From positions 1 through 59,284 of the forward strand of contig JANDJZ010000393.1 of NCBI GenBank assembly GCA_027943245.1: a DNA stretch of 59,284 nucleotides, written 5' to 3'. Each line of letters starts with the position of its first letter. Position 1 is the first letter of the stretch. The notes below the pieces were generated by a model. It worked only from the letters and a program-made list of their open reading frames with translations, did not search any database and was not told the DNA's origin. This DNA comes from Acanthamoeba sp. SK_2022b (taxonomy: Eukaryota; Discosea; Longamoebia; Acanthamoebidae). This document shows positions 14,857 to 25,900 of the stretch, piece by piece. The position numbers were made by a program, and so were the translations under genes.

Positions 14857-16358
14857 TGCCAGACCGTTCTCCACGGCGATCTCGTCGCTCGCGTTCCCGC
14901 TCTCGGTCTAGGTCCAGGTCACCATCGGGCTCTGACTCAGACTCGTACACCGACTCCTATTCCGACACCGGCTCTGACTCTTATTCCGACGAGAGTGAGT
15001 ACGTGCAACGCCATCTGTTTCATATCCGCGCCCCCACTCACGTTGTGCCTTTCGCGCCGTGACTTGCAGCGACGACAGAGGTAGGGGACGAGGCGGAAGG
15101 AAGGACTCCGCACCACCACCGAAGGCGCCGGCAACTTCGAGCAAGGCGCCAGCTGCCGTTGCGACGCCATCACAGGGCTACGACTCGCTGCTTGGCGGTC
15201 TTGAGACGCTCAACCTGGGCGGCTCAACGCTTCTCCCGAGCGCCGTCCCCACTCCCTCGAGCGCGGTCTCCAATGGCTTCGCTTCCGGAGCCGCTCTGCC
15301 CTCTGCTTTCCCCTCTGCGCCAGCGGTGCAGCTCCCCAAGCAGGTGCTCCTTTCGCACGTCGCCGGCGGTGGCCTTCAGGTCGAGTTCCGTTTCCTTCGC
15401 CGGCCATCAATCCACGGCAAGGAATACAGCACGATGGAGGTTTACCTCACCAACCACCTCCCCTCCACGGACATCCACAACGTCAAGATCTCCGAATCCG
15501 TGCGTGCCCCCACCCCACCCCCCCGACTGCACCCATCCGATTCCGTGGGACCGAAGCCTAACGACTGACGTTGATCGTGGATGCCCACCGACGACATTTT
15601 TCAGTCCATCGAAGCGTCCGGCCTCAAGGTCGTTCCGTTCGCCGAGGTGGCGGTGCTTCCGGCAGGCGTGTCGTTCCAGACACACATGAACATCGCCTTC
15701 ACTTCGGCGTCGCAAACGGTGAAGCTGGAGGTGGTCACCGATCGAGGCACCTACTCGGTCTCCGTCAAGCCCCAGCTGGGCGAGCTCCTCCGTCCCATCA
15801 CCCTCAGCGAGGCCGACTTTGACTCGCGCCAGAGTACGCGCCATCTGCTGGGTCTCCAGACTGCGGGCGGGCGGAGGTTCTAAACAAAAAAAAAAACGTG
15901 TTTGGTTTTGGCTCCTTTGCAGAGGAGCTCGGAGGTATGCAGGAGTCATCCGAGCATGTGACGCTGCCGCACGAACTGGCCAGCGGTGGAAACAAGCTCG
16001 TCAGCAAGGTGCTCGAGCTCATCAACGTCGGGCCCTGCGTCGTCGACGTCAAGGTTAGCCCCCCTCCTCTCCTTTCTCCCCGCCTAGGTTCCGTGGCTGT
16101 TCCGGTGAGGTGCGCTCACGCCATTGCGTCCTCTCCCCCTCCCTCTCTTCCTCCCGCGGGCGTGTGCGTCTTCTTCTTCTGCTCGTCCAGGAGGGGTCGT
16201 ACAAGTTTGTGGGGGTGGCCATTTTTGACGAGAAGCCGCTGCTGATATCTCTGCGCACGGAGGGCGAGGGCGGCGCGTGCCTGCTGAGGGTCAACTGCGA
16301 GGACCCCATCTTTGCCGTCACTGCCAAGAACCTCCTCAAGGCTGGACTCGCCCAGTAG
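11851..16358 (+). CDS. AP3B1: AP-3 complex subunit beta
   Basis: The large beta subunit of the AP-3 adaptor coat, which sorts membrane cargo from endosomes to lysosome-related compartments. Fifteen exons (11851-11976, 12122-12453, 12551-12806, 12891-13073, 13153-13305, 13430-13564, 13636-13830, 13919-14086, 14177-14494, 14570-14762, 14863-14998, 15070-15499, 15605-15833, 15923-16053, 16191-16358) total 1050 residues, near the family length. The adaptin trunk starts [18 protein letters not shown] and has [31 protein letters not shown] and [10 protein letters not shown]. The hinge typical of AP-3 beta is present: acidic/serine repeats ([13 protein letters not shown]), an RS-rich stretch ([12 protein letters not shown]) and more Asp/Ser repeats. 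The C-terminal appendage ends [14 protein letters not shown]. The hinge is split by an intron at 14763-14862 holding a GT dinucleotide array. The 3' end converges on the M28 peptidase with a 125-bp gap. Confidence 0.93.
14824..14855. repeat. GT array in AP-3 beta intron
   Basis: About 15 GT units within intron 14763-14862, ending a few bases before the acceptor (ggtgccag). Confidence 0.9.
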
Positions 16359-16483
16359 TAGTGGCCTCACACCCCTCCCAGCCCCCCTCCGCTTTCCCCA
16401 ATCTCCTCACTTCTCCTGCAACAATAATAAAAACAACTTGCCCATAAACATGCAAGGGGTTCTTGAAAAATAAGGGAGGGCTA
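16359..16483. terminator. Short convergent 3' region, AP-3 beta / M28 peptidase
   Basis: Only 125 bp separate the two facing stop codons, so the 3' UTRs must abut or overlap. An AATAAA-like aataataaaaac occurs at about 16422-16433 on the + strand and may serve AP-3 beta polyadenylation. Confidence 0.45.
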
Positions 16484-18201
16484 CTACTGGGTGGAGAGCT
16501 CGACGGCAAAGGCCAGGGCGACCTTGGCAAACTCGCGAGCGTGCTCGGCCGAGATCTTGCCCAGGGTGTCGGCAGGGGAGTGGATGTTGGGGTTGTCCTG
16601 GTTGAACGCCGTCTCAAAGGGGAAGGTCGAGGGGTAGCCCGCCTTGGTCCAGCTGGCGTGGTCACTACGCAGCAGTACCCCCCCCCCGCGCGTTAGTGAG
16701 CCAGATGAGGATGATGCCGAATAGGTGTGCTATCTATGTGATCATCTAGTAAAACGATACGCAATGGGGCATCATAATGTGCGGCCAATTGGAGGACATG
16801 TGCCACGTACCTGCAAGCGTAGCCGCACTTGGTGTCCACGACGGGGAGGCTGGAGTACTCCTTGGCCAGATCGCGCACAAACTGGGTGAGTGGCGCGCTG
16901 ACGTAGTCGGTCACAACGGCGTACACGGGCTTCCCGTTGGCCACATAGCCGACCATGTCTGCCGAGGGAAAGGCCAAAATACGCATACAGAGACTCAGCC
17001 CTGATGCTGTAGAACAAAGCGTGGAGGTGAGCGCGGTACCAAGCTGCATCATGCCGGCCACGACCTTGCCCTCCTTTTGGTAGGTGCTCGCGATGGCCTG
17101 CGAGCCCCGCAGGCCCACCTCCTCGGCGGCGTAGGCGTGGAACTCGATGGACCGGCTTCCCCTGAACCCGTTCTCGACCAGCACGCGGAACACCTCCAGC
17201 ACCGACGAAGAACCCGATGCTGGACGCACGCGCGCGTTTGACCCACATCGACGTCAGCCAAAACAGTTCCATGCGCAAGGCGCGTGTCCCTCACCGTCAT
17301 CGTCAGCGCCAGGGGCCCTGCCAGACGCAGAGTAACCCACGGAGTCCTCGTGGCCGCCGATGATCACCAGCTCGTGGGCGTTCTCTCCTGAACGCGATCG
17401 CGATGCGTCAGATGCATCAGTCGGTGGGCATTCGCGGGCTGAGGAGAGAGGGCGAGGAGGAGAGAAAAAGGCGGCGGCATACCGGCGCCCTCGATCCTGG
17501 CGATGACGGAGGGCTGGGCCCAAGTGTGCTCGAAGAAGTGCACGGAGACGTGCGAGTGGTTAGCGCCGTACTCGCTGTACCTGCTGTGGAGCAGCTTCGC
17601 GCCTGCCGACCGCGCCACGAGTGCAGACACCACGGGTCAGACACGCCAAGAGAGAGAGAGAGAGAGATAGCTCATAATTGTGGCAGCTGTGCTGCCCGGA
17701 ACGGCCCCCTTTTACCCTCTACGCCGGTGGTTGACGTGTAGTAGCGCGTGTACAGCTGCGACAGGTCGGTGATGGCCTTGGCGATCTCGTCCGCCGACAG
17801 CTCCTTCAGCAGCTTGTCGATGTCCTCCTTTCGTTGTGTGCAAGAAAAGTTATTACGCTTTTCTTAATTATCACGACCTTAAGTTGGGGAGGGCGTACGG
17901 GGTGACGCGGGGCGAGGTGGGCGGGGAGGGTTGAGGAGGCAAGGCCACTCACAGGACCAAGGTCGGGGTGGTCGGTCACGTCCATGAAGTGAGCCTTCAT
18001 GTTGATAAGCTCTTGGATCTGCGCGTCGGTGAGCCAAGCGCGCACGCCCTCCCCAAACTCGATCCAACGGCGCCCCCGCAGGGCGTTGCGCAGGCCCTCC
18101 AAGCGCTGCTGCTCCTCTGGTGCCAACGACGCCAAAGCCGAGGCCGCCAAGAGGCACACCACGCACAGGGCGTACACCCAAGCCGCTTCCCTTCTCTGCA
18201 T
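16484..18201 (-). CDS. Secreted M28-family zinc aminopeptidase
   Basis: Seven exons (leftward 17953-18201, 17716-17827, 17483-17602, 17295-17387, 17040-17219, 16811-16958, 16484-16664) give 360 residues in phase. The ATG at 18201 is followed by Arg residues and a hydrophobic signal peptide (YALCVVCLLAASALA). The M28 metal ligands appear in order: His and Asp in GGHEDSVGY, Asp in APGADDDASG, Glu-Glu in YAAEEVGLRGS, Asp in MMQLDMVGYVANG and His in SDHASWTKAGYPS. This is the co-catalytic di-zinc set of Vibrio-type leucyl aminopeptidases. The protein is probably secreted or lysosomal and cleaves N-terminal hydrophobic residues from peptides, fitting a phagotroph. The exact substrate preference cannot be read from sequence. 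It shares a 98-bp divergent promoter with the peroxiredoxin. Confidence 0.88.
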
Positions 18202-18299
18202 CCGATCCGGCAAACTTTGATTTTTTTTTTAAAAAAAATAGAAATGTAAAAAAAATTCTATAATTATTTCTATCCTTCCCCTGTGCACACAAAGCAAGC
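18202..18299. promoter_or_regulatory. 98-bp divergent promoter, M28 peptidase / peroxiredoxin
   Basis: The two start codons (18201 on -, 18300 on +) are less than 100 bp apart, so the promoters and 5' UTRs must overlap. The spacer is strongly A/T-rich, with T and A runs at about 18221-18255, in contrast to the GC-rich flanks. Confidence 0.6.
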
Positions 18300-18937
18300 A
18301 TGTCAGTGGGCGAGGCAGCACCCACGTTTGAGCTGGAGAGCGATGAGGGCAAGACCGTGCGACTGAGGGACTTCAGGGGCAGGCCAGTGGTGCTCTTCTT
18401 CTACCCGGGTGACTTCACGCCAGTGTGCACAAAGGAAGGTGCGAGAGCGCGACTCCCAGCTCCTTGGCCGCAGCACTCACCGCCACCATGTGTTGAGGTC
18501 AGTGGGGCACTTCAAGGACAGCATTGAGGCCTTCAAGGCCAAGGGCGCCGTCGTGCTCGGCGTATCTCAAGGCACCCCTGCTCATTCTTACGCCTCTGCT
18601 TCTTCGGCGTCGGTCTTATGATTTTGCTGCGCCGCAGACTCAGTCGACTCGCACCGCAAGTTCAGGGCACAGCACGACCTGCCCTTCACCCTGTTGTCCG
18701 ACCCCAAAGTACGTCGTAGCGGCATCTGCTCGTGCGTCTACCAACGAGGGAAATGATTAATGATTTGTCCGTGGGCAGGGCCAGGTGCACAGGGCCTACC
18801 GGGTGACGAGCAGCATGGGTGGACTGGTGAAGGGGCGCAAGACCTTCGTGATCGACAAGGACGGCACCATCGTCCACGTCTTCGAGTCAGCTCTCAACTG
18901 GCAGAAACACGTCTCCGAAGCCCTCGCCCACTGCTGA
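18300..18937 (+). CDS. Peroxiredoxin Q/BCP-like thiol peroxidase
   Basis: Four exons (18300-18438, 18503-18571, 18638-18708, 18779-18937) give 145 residues. The peroxiredoxin active site FFYPGDFTPVCTKE carries the peroxidatic Cys. LGVSQDSVDSHRKF and TFVIDKDGTIVHVFES follow as in the PrxQ/BCP group, which reduces hydroperoxides with thioredoxin. After CTKE the protein reads VGHFKDS where many PrxQ proteins have ACGFRD, so the usual resolving Cys five residues later is missing. A Cys is the last residue (AHC). Intron 2 appears to start with GC (TCTCAAG|gcaccc) rather than GT; only this choice keeps the frame. No targeting peptide is obvious, so the protein is likely cytosolic. Confidence 0.85.
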
Positions 18938-19085
18938 CCACGTTCTCACTTATTTCGGTCTGGGTACCGCCAACCAAAGTACCAAGTAGCATGGAGTTTT
19001 TCGACCAATGGGGCGGCAGAGTGCCTGTTTATTGCGCCAGGGAATACAAACAAACATTACCCGCTTTCACACCGCACACTCGAAG

Positions 19086-19941
19086 ATGTACTCCAAGCTA
19101 GCGATTGTTCTTCTGGTTGTGGCTGCCCTTGCTCTCTCCGTGACGGCCAAGGACCTTGACTTTGCGCTCGAGTACCGCGGAAAGTGTGAGTACAATTCTG
19201 ACAAGAGCAGCGCCAACTGCCACCTCAAGTCCCAATCCCAGGAAGTACTCACTCGGATCAAGTACAGCGCTGCCCTCCGTTCAGTTTGAGCTCATCTTCG
19301 CTTCTAATCCCCCCCCCCCAAATTTTTTCCTCTCAAAGGCCTGACGGTAACGTGCACGTAAGCGTGAGGAAGCTCATTGGCAGCATCTCGAACCTCGAGC
19401 TCTTTACCAGCTACAACTTCACCACCTACACCTGGACCTCGCAGGGCTCCGTTGTATGTACCCCTCCGCCACCTCTTGCCCTTGATCTTTTAACTCCGCT
19501 CACGCCGGTACACTGGGTGCAGACCTTTGGTGTGCACTCGACAGAGAAGAACCACAAGCTCGAGTTCGCCTCCGTGACTCCCGGACAGATCACCGGGACC
19601 CCCTCCGCGGCCTACGGCTTTGCCACCACGTGGAAGGTGACCAAGGGCTACGGGGCTCTAGAGCAGGGTTGAGTCCCTTCCCTAAGTCTTAGCTCTACTA
19701 CCCCTACGTAACGTGACACTGACGGTTTGTCGCTGAACCCAGCCATCGGCCTCCTCACCGCCAACGGCGTGTTCGACCTCCATGCCAGCGAGGCCTTCCT
19801 GGGAGTAGTCGGTACGGGAGAACCAATCGCTGTCCCCGCTTGTCGATCGGCTCTGACCTCTCTTCTCTCCAATTCTCGTTTCCTCCACCTCCAGGCGTCA
19901 TCTACTACAAGGGCAACAACCACACCATCGCCACCAACTAG
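19086..19941 (+). CDS. Small secreted protein of unknown function
   Basis: Five exons (19086-19261, 19339-19453, 19523-19667, 19743-19811, 19895-19941) give 183 residues in phase. The N-terminus KLAIVLLVVAALALSVTAK is a clear signal peptide. The rest alternates polar and hydrophobic residues (VHVSVRKLIGSISNLELF, YNFTTYTWTSQGSV, KLEFASVTPGQITG), suggesting a beta-rich extracellular fold. N-glycosylation sequons occur (NFT, NHT). Two Cys in the first exon could form one disulfide. No family was recognised. It is convergent with the HMG-box gene, 112 bp away. Confidence 0.75.
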
Positions 19942-20053
19942 TAGTTGTCCACACGGAAATGAATACACAGCTTTTGTTCCCCTTTTCTATACGACAGGCG
20001 TTGTTGACGAAGAGATGCCCACCCCCTTCTCGGGAGTGGCCAGCTGCAGCTGC

Positions 20054-21009
20054 TCAAAAGTCTTCGGAGAGCTCGTCCTCCTCGAGCACCACACGCCTCT
20101 TCTTCTTAGGCTTCTCTCGGGCCTTCTTCTCGTTTACGGCCTGGTCCTCCTCCTCCTCCTCAGTCTCGCCCATGTCGTCCAAGAGGACTTCGTTGTCATC
20201 GTCAGCTTGGTCCTCTCCTTTGTCCGCTTCCTCACCTGTTGCTTTCTTTTCCACTCTGTCCACGGCAGTCGCGCTGCCACTCTTCTCGTCGGCGAACCGC
20301 TCCTTGTCCTTAAGCGCCATCTCCTCGTATCTCTAATGGGCCCATGGTCCATGGCTGAGCGTGTGTGGCGGACATTGTACGGGGAGGGGAGCAGTACCTG
20401 CTTGTCGTCGGGCGAGAGGGCCTTCCAGGCCTCCCCAAGCTTCTTGGTGATGTCGCCAAACTTGAGCTCGGGGTTCTGCGCCTTAACCTCAGCCCGCTTT
20501 TCAGAGGTGAAGAAGATATAGGCCGACCTGGCCCTCTTGGGTCCCTTCTCCCCAGTCTCCTTGGCCTGCTTCTTACTCTGTTTTCTGGTCGTCTTCTTCT
20601 CGTTGGTAGAAGGACCCTGCCCTTCCCCATCGGCCTCCTTATTGGTTTCGACGCTCTTCCTCTTCCTCTTTGTCGTCTGTTTTTTGGTCTTCAGCTCGTC
20701 GGCCGACACGACCTCGCGATCGTCGGCGCTGCTCGTGGCGTCGTCGTTGATTTCGCGGGGCGGCTTGCGGTTGGGGTTGAGGGCAAGACCAGGCATGACG
20801 ACGCTCACACTGCGCTGCCACTCGGGCGTGGAGCACTTGCGGATGTGATTGCTGAGGCCGTAGCCGCGCTTGGCTGGAGAGGCGCTACCAGAACCGCTGG
20901 CGCGAGCCATCACCTTGGGACCGCCGGCGCGCGGGGTGCTCCCGCTGGACGAATTCTTCTTCTGAGGGGCACCAGCTCCTGCCGAACGCGAGGCACGAGT
21001 ACGGGCCAT
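20054..21009 (-). CDS. HMG-box chromatin protein
   Basis: Two exons (20398-21009 and 20054-20332) give 296 residues. The HMG box spans the splice: PKRARSAYIFFTSEKRAEVK, FGDITKKLGEAWKALSPDD, then RYEEMALKDKERF. This is the three-helix, minor-groove-binding domain of HMGB and SSRP1/NHP6-type proteins. The N-terminal 150 residues are basic and low-complexity (Ser, Ala, Arg). They include a Cys/His-containing NHIRKCSTPEWQR element that might be a small extra motif. The C-terminus is acidic (DDDNEVLLDDMGETEEEEEDQ) with a KKKRR nuclear signal. It is likely an architectural nuclear protein; the subfamily is not assigned. Confidence 0.85.
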
Positions 21010-21624
21010 GTTTCTTGTTGTTGTGATCGAGACCAGAGGTAGATGCTCAATCTCTTTGTAAAGAAGTAAAATGAAAAAACAAAAACCCAACGGCTCCGGA
21101 CGCTCAACGGTCACCCCAAAAAGGCGCGAAAATCCTGCGAAGACAAAAATCCTTGTTTCTCAGTAGTGCTCTGCCCCTGCCCCTTTGGTGCATGGCAGTG
21201 TGGTTTTTTCTAGTGACATGGTGGAAGACAGTCCAGGTAACACTTGCCTTGATTGAAAAACATGCTAGGAAGTTTCACTTGTCTGTTGTCTTCATTTCTT
21301 AAAAAAATGATAACAAAAAAAAAATAAAAATAAAAAACAGGACATTGCATTGTGGTTTTGTCCATAGAGTGACTAGTAGAGGGTTGTAGGTGAGTGTTGG
21401 GTCAGTAGACTAGTGGGAACTTTCTCTTTCTGCCGTAATTAAGGCCAATGAAAGAAAAGAAACCGCCATGGTCGGAATAAAGGCCAATTGGAAGACAACT
21501 TTTTTGGTTTCGGATGGACCGTCGCTTTTTTGGAGGGTGGTCTCGCCAGGCGAACGCGTATAAAGCTCGTTCTAAGGCCTTACCCGCGCTCATCGCACAC
21601 CTCCAAGCGTTAGGACATCTCGCC
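21010..21624. promoter_or_regulatory. Divergent intergenic region, HMG-box / secreted protein
   Basis: About 615 bp between two divergent starts. It contains an A-rich stretch (about 21301-21340) and otherwise no recognisable repeat or gene. Open minus-strand codons around 21402-21776 overlap the downstream gene antisense and are not supported. Confidence 0.4.
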
Positions 21625-22612
21625 ATGGCCCGCTTGGTTCCCATCCTTATCGCTTTGAGCTTCGTGCTCGTGGTGCTCTCCGCCCAGGCCGCAGCGCAGG
21701 GCTTCGGTGACCGTCTCCTTCGCACCTTGCTCGTGTACGCCGAGCAGCCCCTCACGTCGTCTGTGGCCGAATCCAACGGCTGGTACCGCCTGTCGTCGAC
21801 GTGCAGCCCCGACGTGGGTTACGCCTATGCCCAGGACCCGTCTGGCCCCACTGCCTACAGCCCCTTCACCCTTTACTTCACCGCCGCCGGCCAGATCTCT
21901 GGTTTGTGCTCCTATTGCTTCCTTTCTTCTGACACTTACCTCTATTTCTTGCTCCACAGGCTTTGGTGTTCAAGTTACGGGCACGATGGAGCAGAACCTG
22001 GTAGAGCAAGGCTTCTGGCGTCGGGTGAGCGGCAAGGCCGACACCTACGATATCTACATCCGCACGCGAGACCCCAAGTTCATGTGCTCAGGCCAGAAGT
22101 CACTTGACGTCGTCGGCGACCGGCTTGAGATCAACTCCTTCTTCCCCGTGCCCCTCAACCAGTCCGACGCCATCAAGCAGGGGTGGGCGCCCGGCAACTG
22201 CATCGACCAAATGGGCATCCACAACTCATTTGACCTGGCAGCGCTCGGCCGCAACTCGTGGAACGCATCGACTCTGGTGCCAGTGCAGCCCATGTACGAC
22301 GCCGAGCGTAGCACCATCAACGCTGTCCTCTTCAATGTTCCCCACTGGGAATGGGTACTCGATTCTTGATTATTAAGAAGATGTGCGTTTATGTTGGTGT
22401 GTGAACTGACATCCCCTCCAAATTAGACTGAACCGGTCGGTATGTTTGAAGGTCCATTCCCGGGCAGCGTCTTCTGCTGGAACTGGTGCGCCAACTCAGG
22501 TTGCAACTTTGACATTGGAATGCACGCGTGGACCACAATGCACATCTACTTTGTGGCTCCGTCATCCATCTCCTGTAAGGGAGCACCATGCGTCTTGGTT
22601 CCACAGCATTAA
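21625..22612 (+). CDS. Secreted cysteine-containing protein of unknown function
   Basis: Three exons (21625-21901, 21960-22354, 22427-22612) give 285 residues in phase. The signal peptide is LVPILIALSFVLVVLSAQAA. The mature part includes NGWYRLSSTCSPDVGYAYA, FGVQVTGTMEQNLVEQGFW and KFMCSGQKSLDVVGDRLEI. The last exon is Cys/Trp-rich (VFCWNWCANSGCNFDIGMH, then SCKGAPCVLV). It reads like an extracellular, disulfide-stabilised domain, but I recognise no family. An upstream in-frame ATG at 21514 would extend it, but MARL at 21625 places the signal peptide correctly. Sequons such as NQS and NAS support secretion. Confidence 0.75.
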
Positions 22613-23250
22613 GGGATCAGATCGAACCAATTTATTGCATGATGTGTTCCTGAATGTGCAGCATATATGATATTGCCTTCATGACATGCAACGCTCAAGC
22701 GGGCCTTGCCCTTCCCCAATTTGGGTAGGGGTCCCCTCTGGGGATGGGTGTGTTAGTGGTGAGTGGTGTGTCACTGCATAATGCACAAAGGCACATCCTT
22801 TCACATAATCATGGCCAATGGCTGCTCTTTGGTTCTGGTTCTGAAAAAGGTGAGCTACACAGGCCAAGGTGTATCTGTGCCAAGCAGACTCACATTACAA
22901 ATTAACAGAGGGTTCAGAAAAAAGTAACAATGACTCTTTTGACAATGTACACTTCTCTAAGACACATGTACAGGCACTAACCACCTCCAGTATGAAATGT
23001 GGTCCAGGCATCCTAAATGATTTTATCCAGTTTTGGATCATCAGAGTTGCTTAATAGTTATTGAAAAGGAGGAGAAGGAGGCCAAGATTAAGATTGAGGA
23101 GACAAGTACTTGATTTTCTCCCTCAAGGTTGAGATTAAATTGTCAATTTTTGCGAGGACAGGAATAATGAACTCTGAATCCTTGGAGTCATCCAGGGTAC
23201 TCTTGTTGATTTAATCTTCATGGTGCTGAAGAATCACTTAATCACAAAAG
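22613..23250. other. Convergent AT-richer intergenic region
   Basis: About 640 bp between facing 3' ends. Base composition is clearly more A/T-rich than the genes. A short palindromic element (gtaggggtcccctctggggat, at about 22727-22746) is present. No ORF with protein character or RNA gene was seen. Confidence 0.4.
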
Positions 23251-25900
23251 TCATTTTATTTTACTTTTGCTCTTCAGGTAGAAGGTGGTGAAGAGTGTTA
23301 GACCAGAGAGAATGGCGCCAGACAGGAAGAAGCACAGGACCACCCAGCCCCTTTGGTAGCACCAGCCAGCAGCAAGGGAACCCACTACCTTTGCAAAAGA
23401 GCCCAATGACGCCATCATGCCCATGATCGTCGCCTGTGATGAGAGAAAGCGTAAATGAACTGCACACACTGTTTGCAACTGAAATGGAGGGTGGTGCACA
23501 CCTGAGGAACAGGCCCAAGAGCTTTGGAGAAGAGTGAAAGCAGCAGAGCTTGGGTGATCGGGTAACCAATACCAAAGATGAGAATCGAGCCAATCATATA
23601 CTGAGCAATGTGTAGGTGATCACTAAACCAACTGAAGTTAGGATAACTCCATGCCCAAGAACCGTATCGATAGAGCTCACCTGAGTGGCGGGAAGACAAA
23701 GAGCCCGAGGGACAGCAGGGCCAGAGCAGTCACAAGAGCCCACTCGTCCGGAAGGAATCGCACACAGGGCTTTTGGGCAAGCAGAACCACAGTGCCCACT
23801 GTTGGCAATTGTATGACGTAGCCATAAGGATCTCATGAGAGATAAAAGGGGAGGGGAGAGACAAACCGATGCCAAAAGTGCAGGCAATGAGCCCAAACTC
23901 AAGCACACTCCACTTGAAGATGCCAACTGCAATCAGCTGGCTTGCCGTCTCGTAAGTGGCCACCACGAACCTGGATGGATAAACTCTGGTCAGGGCGGCT
24001 ACGCTGCCGGAGCAGAGGGATGGCAACTTGTACCGACTCATGAACATCAACACCACAAACATGATTACCACAGGCGTAACCACGCCCCACTCCTTGGCTT
24101 CGCCTGCATCGTAGCCCTGGTCCTTGGCTGCAAGGCCGTGGTGAACCACAAAACTGCTAATGGCATCAGGGAGAGGGTGTGACCTCCAAAGAGCAGGGGC
24201 AGCACCTTGTTTTGGTGGTTCGATCCAGTACAAGTATAAAATGGTGGCGTTGATGATAGAAATCAGAGCCAGCAGAAATCTGCCGTTACCATCTGGTCAG
24301 CAGCGCCGTGCACGACCCCAAACGCAAGAACCCCATAGCGGCGAACCCTGCGCTCGTGTATGTGTTGAGTCTGAACTGTCCGATGATGGTGACGTTGACG
24401 AAAGAGAGCAAGGCTCCAAATCCTTAGTGTTTGAAGGACTCGTGAGAAAGTTGGACTTCTCACGAGTCCACTCCTCCTCAAAACACCTCAAGTAAGAAGG
24501 CTACCTGGGGTTACCGAATAGCCAATGAACTGAGCCGCAGTAAGCCAGGCTTTGTCCAAAGGTCAGGCGAATCGTCAAGAACTGGTGACAACCTTGACAG
24601 AAGAACGGTTTGTACCCATGTAGGTCGAGCGGTCCTTTTTGCTCGTCGTTTGCGCGATGTAACCTCGGCTCACACCCAGAGTGCCTGCGACAAAACGGCG
24701 AAGTCAGTACTAAAAGAGTACAGCCATGACTCAGGTGACATTTTGCGCTGGGCGTGTTGGCTACCTGAGCCCATTCCCACCAGCAGGCGCGCCAACAGGA
24801 TGCCCCATTTGTGATACTCGGCCAGCGAGTAGAGGAAGTTGCCTGTGTGGTTTGTCGGGGGTGCGGCGCGGAGGAAGGGGGGTAAGCGGCCACTTACTCG
24901 ACACACGTGAGCGCCACTCTAAAAAGGCCCAGCGAGAACCGATGATGGAGATGACCAAGTTGATCATGATAGCCTCCCGGTACGTGCGCCGTTCGCACCA
25001 CCACCCGAAGAATGGCGCCGCGAACAGGCGCCCCATGCTGTACAGACCGTTTGTCCAACCCACGAAGGTGGCGCTGCCACCGGCCTGGCGCAGGAAGCGA
25101 AGAGTAAGCCAGCTTTTCTAATCCATTGGGGGCCAAGAAGCAAACGCGACCCGCACCTCCATCACGTAGGGAACGATCGAGGGCGTCACCAGACCGCGGC
25201 TGGCATCTCCCAAGAAGGCGGCCAGAGCGATACAGAGGAAGCACACGGCCGTCGGCCCTCCTCCCCCCTCTTTTTTCTCCCTCGGGCTCTCCTTCTCCCC
25301 TTTTCGCACCGCCCCATAGTCGACATCGGGAGGCAGCGCTGTCGGTGATGCATCCACTGCGTCCATGAGGGCTGGTTGGTAGTCACGTTGCGCCTCGTCT
25401 TCGCTGACGAGGCCAGAAACAACGGCCCCCAGCGGCTGGTTTTGCGCGGCCCGCAAATAGAGCCCGCACACCGCAGAAGTTGGCCAGCTGCGGGCCCCAG
25501 CAGCTCAGGCCAGGCGCCTTGCTTTGTTGCGACCACCAAAACAGTTATGTACACCCCCTGCATTTGGCTCAGCAGCCGCACTCATTACAGCGCTGAAGCC
25601 TTCTCGTCGGAAGGCTTGATCAAGAGAGGCAGAAGCTCGTTGCTGCCGCTGCTGCGGCCAACCCTTCTGCGGTAGAGCCAGTAGGCAACAAACACTGCGC
25701 ACACGACGACGAAGGCGCCGATCACGATTACGGCTTCTGTAGCTACGTGCTCTGGTGGGGTAGCAAAGTGTTTAAAACAAAAAGACCTAAGAGCAGGTCA
25801 CCACCCCAAGGTGCTTTGGTTTGGGTCACTCACCAAAGACCTCGTCTTCGTCGTGGTGACTCTCATCACTTTTGTCTAAAAGGTGCCGTGCTGGGTCCAT
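23251..25900 (-). CDS. MFSD8/CLN7-like major facilitator transporter
   Basis: A multi-exon MFS protein. Conserved blocks in order are LVTPSIVPYV, FVGWTNGLYSMGRLFAAPFF, ERRTYREAIMINLVISIIG, LARLLVGMGSGTLGVSRGY, TSKKDRSTYM, LTAAQFIGYSVTP, then IGYPITQALLLSLFSKALGP and ATIMGMMASLGSFAKVVGSL. These match the order in MFSD8/CLN7, a lysosomal MFS protein whose loss causes neuronal ceroid lipofuscinosis in humans. The start ATG is at 25900 (MDPARHLLDKSDESHHDEDE) and the stop at 23251. A separate N-terminal hydrophobic segment (VIVIGAFVVVCAVFVAYWLY) precedes the usual core, which animal MFSD8 lacks. Exon borders were only partly resolved. CLN7-type identity is moderately sure; membership of MFS is sure. 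Confidence 0.72.
24436..24469. repeat. Perfect 13-bp inverted repeat inside MFSD8-like intron
   Basis: ggactcgtgagaa (24436-24448) and ttctcacgagtcc (24457-24469) are exact reverse complements with an 8-nt loop. They fall in the intron between the exon ending YSVTP and the exon beginning FGALLSFVNVT. The repeat could form a stable RNA hairpin. No function is known. Confidence 0.75.

Noticed and set aside
22679..23054. Short open frames in the convergent AT-rich gap
   Set aside because: No motif, no splice support, random composition.
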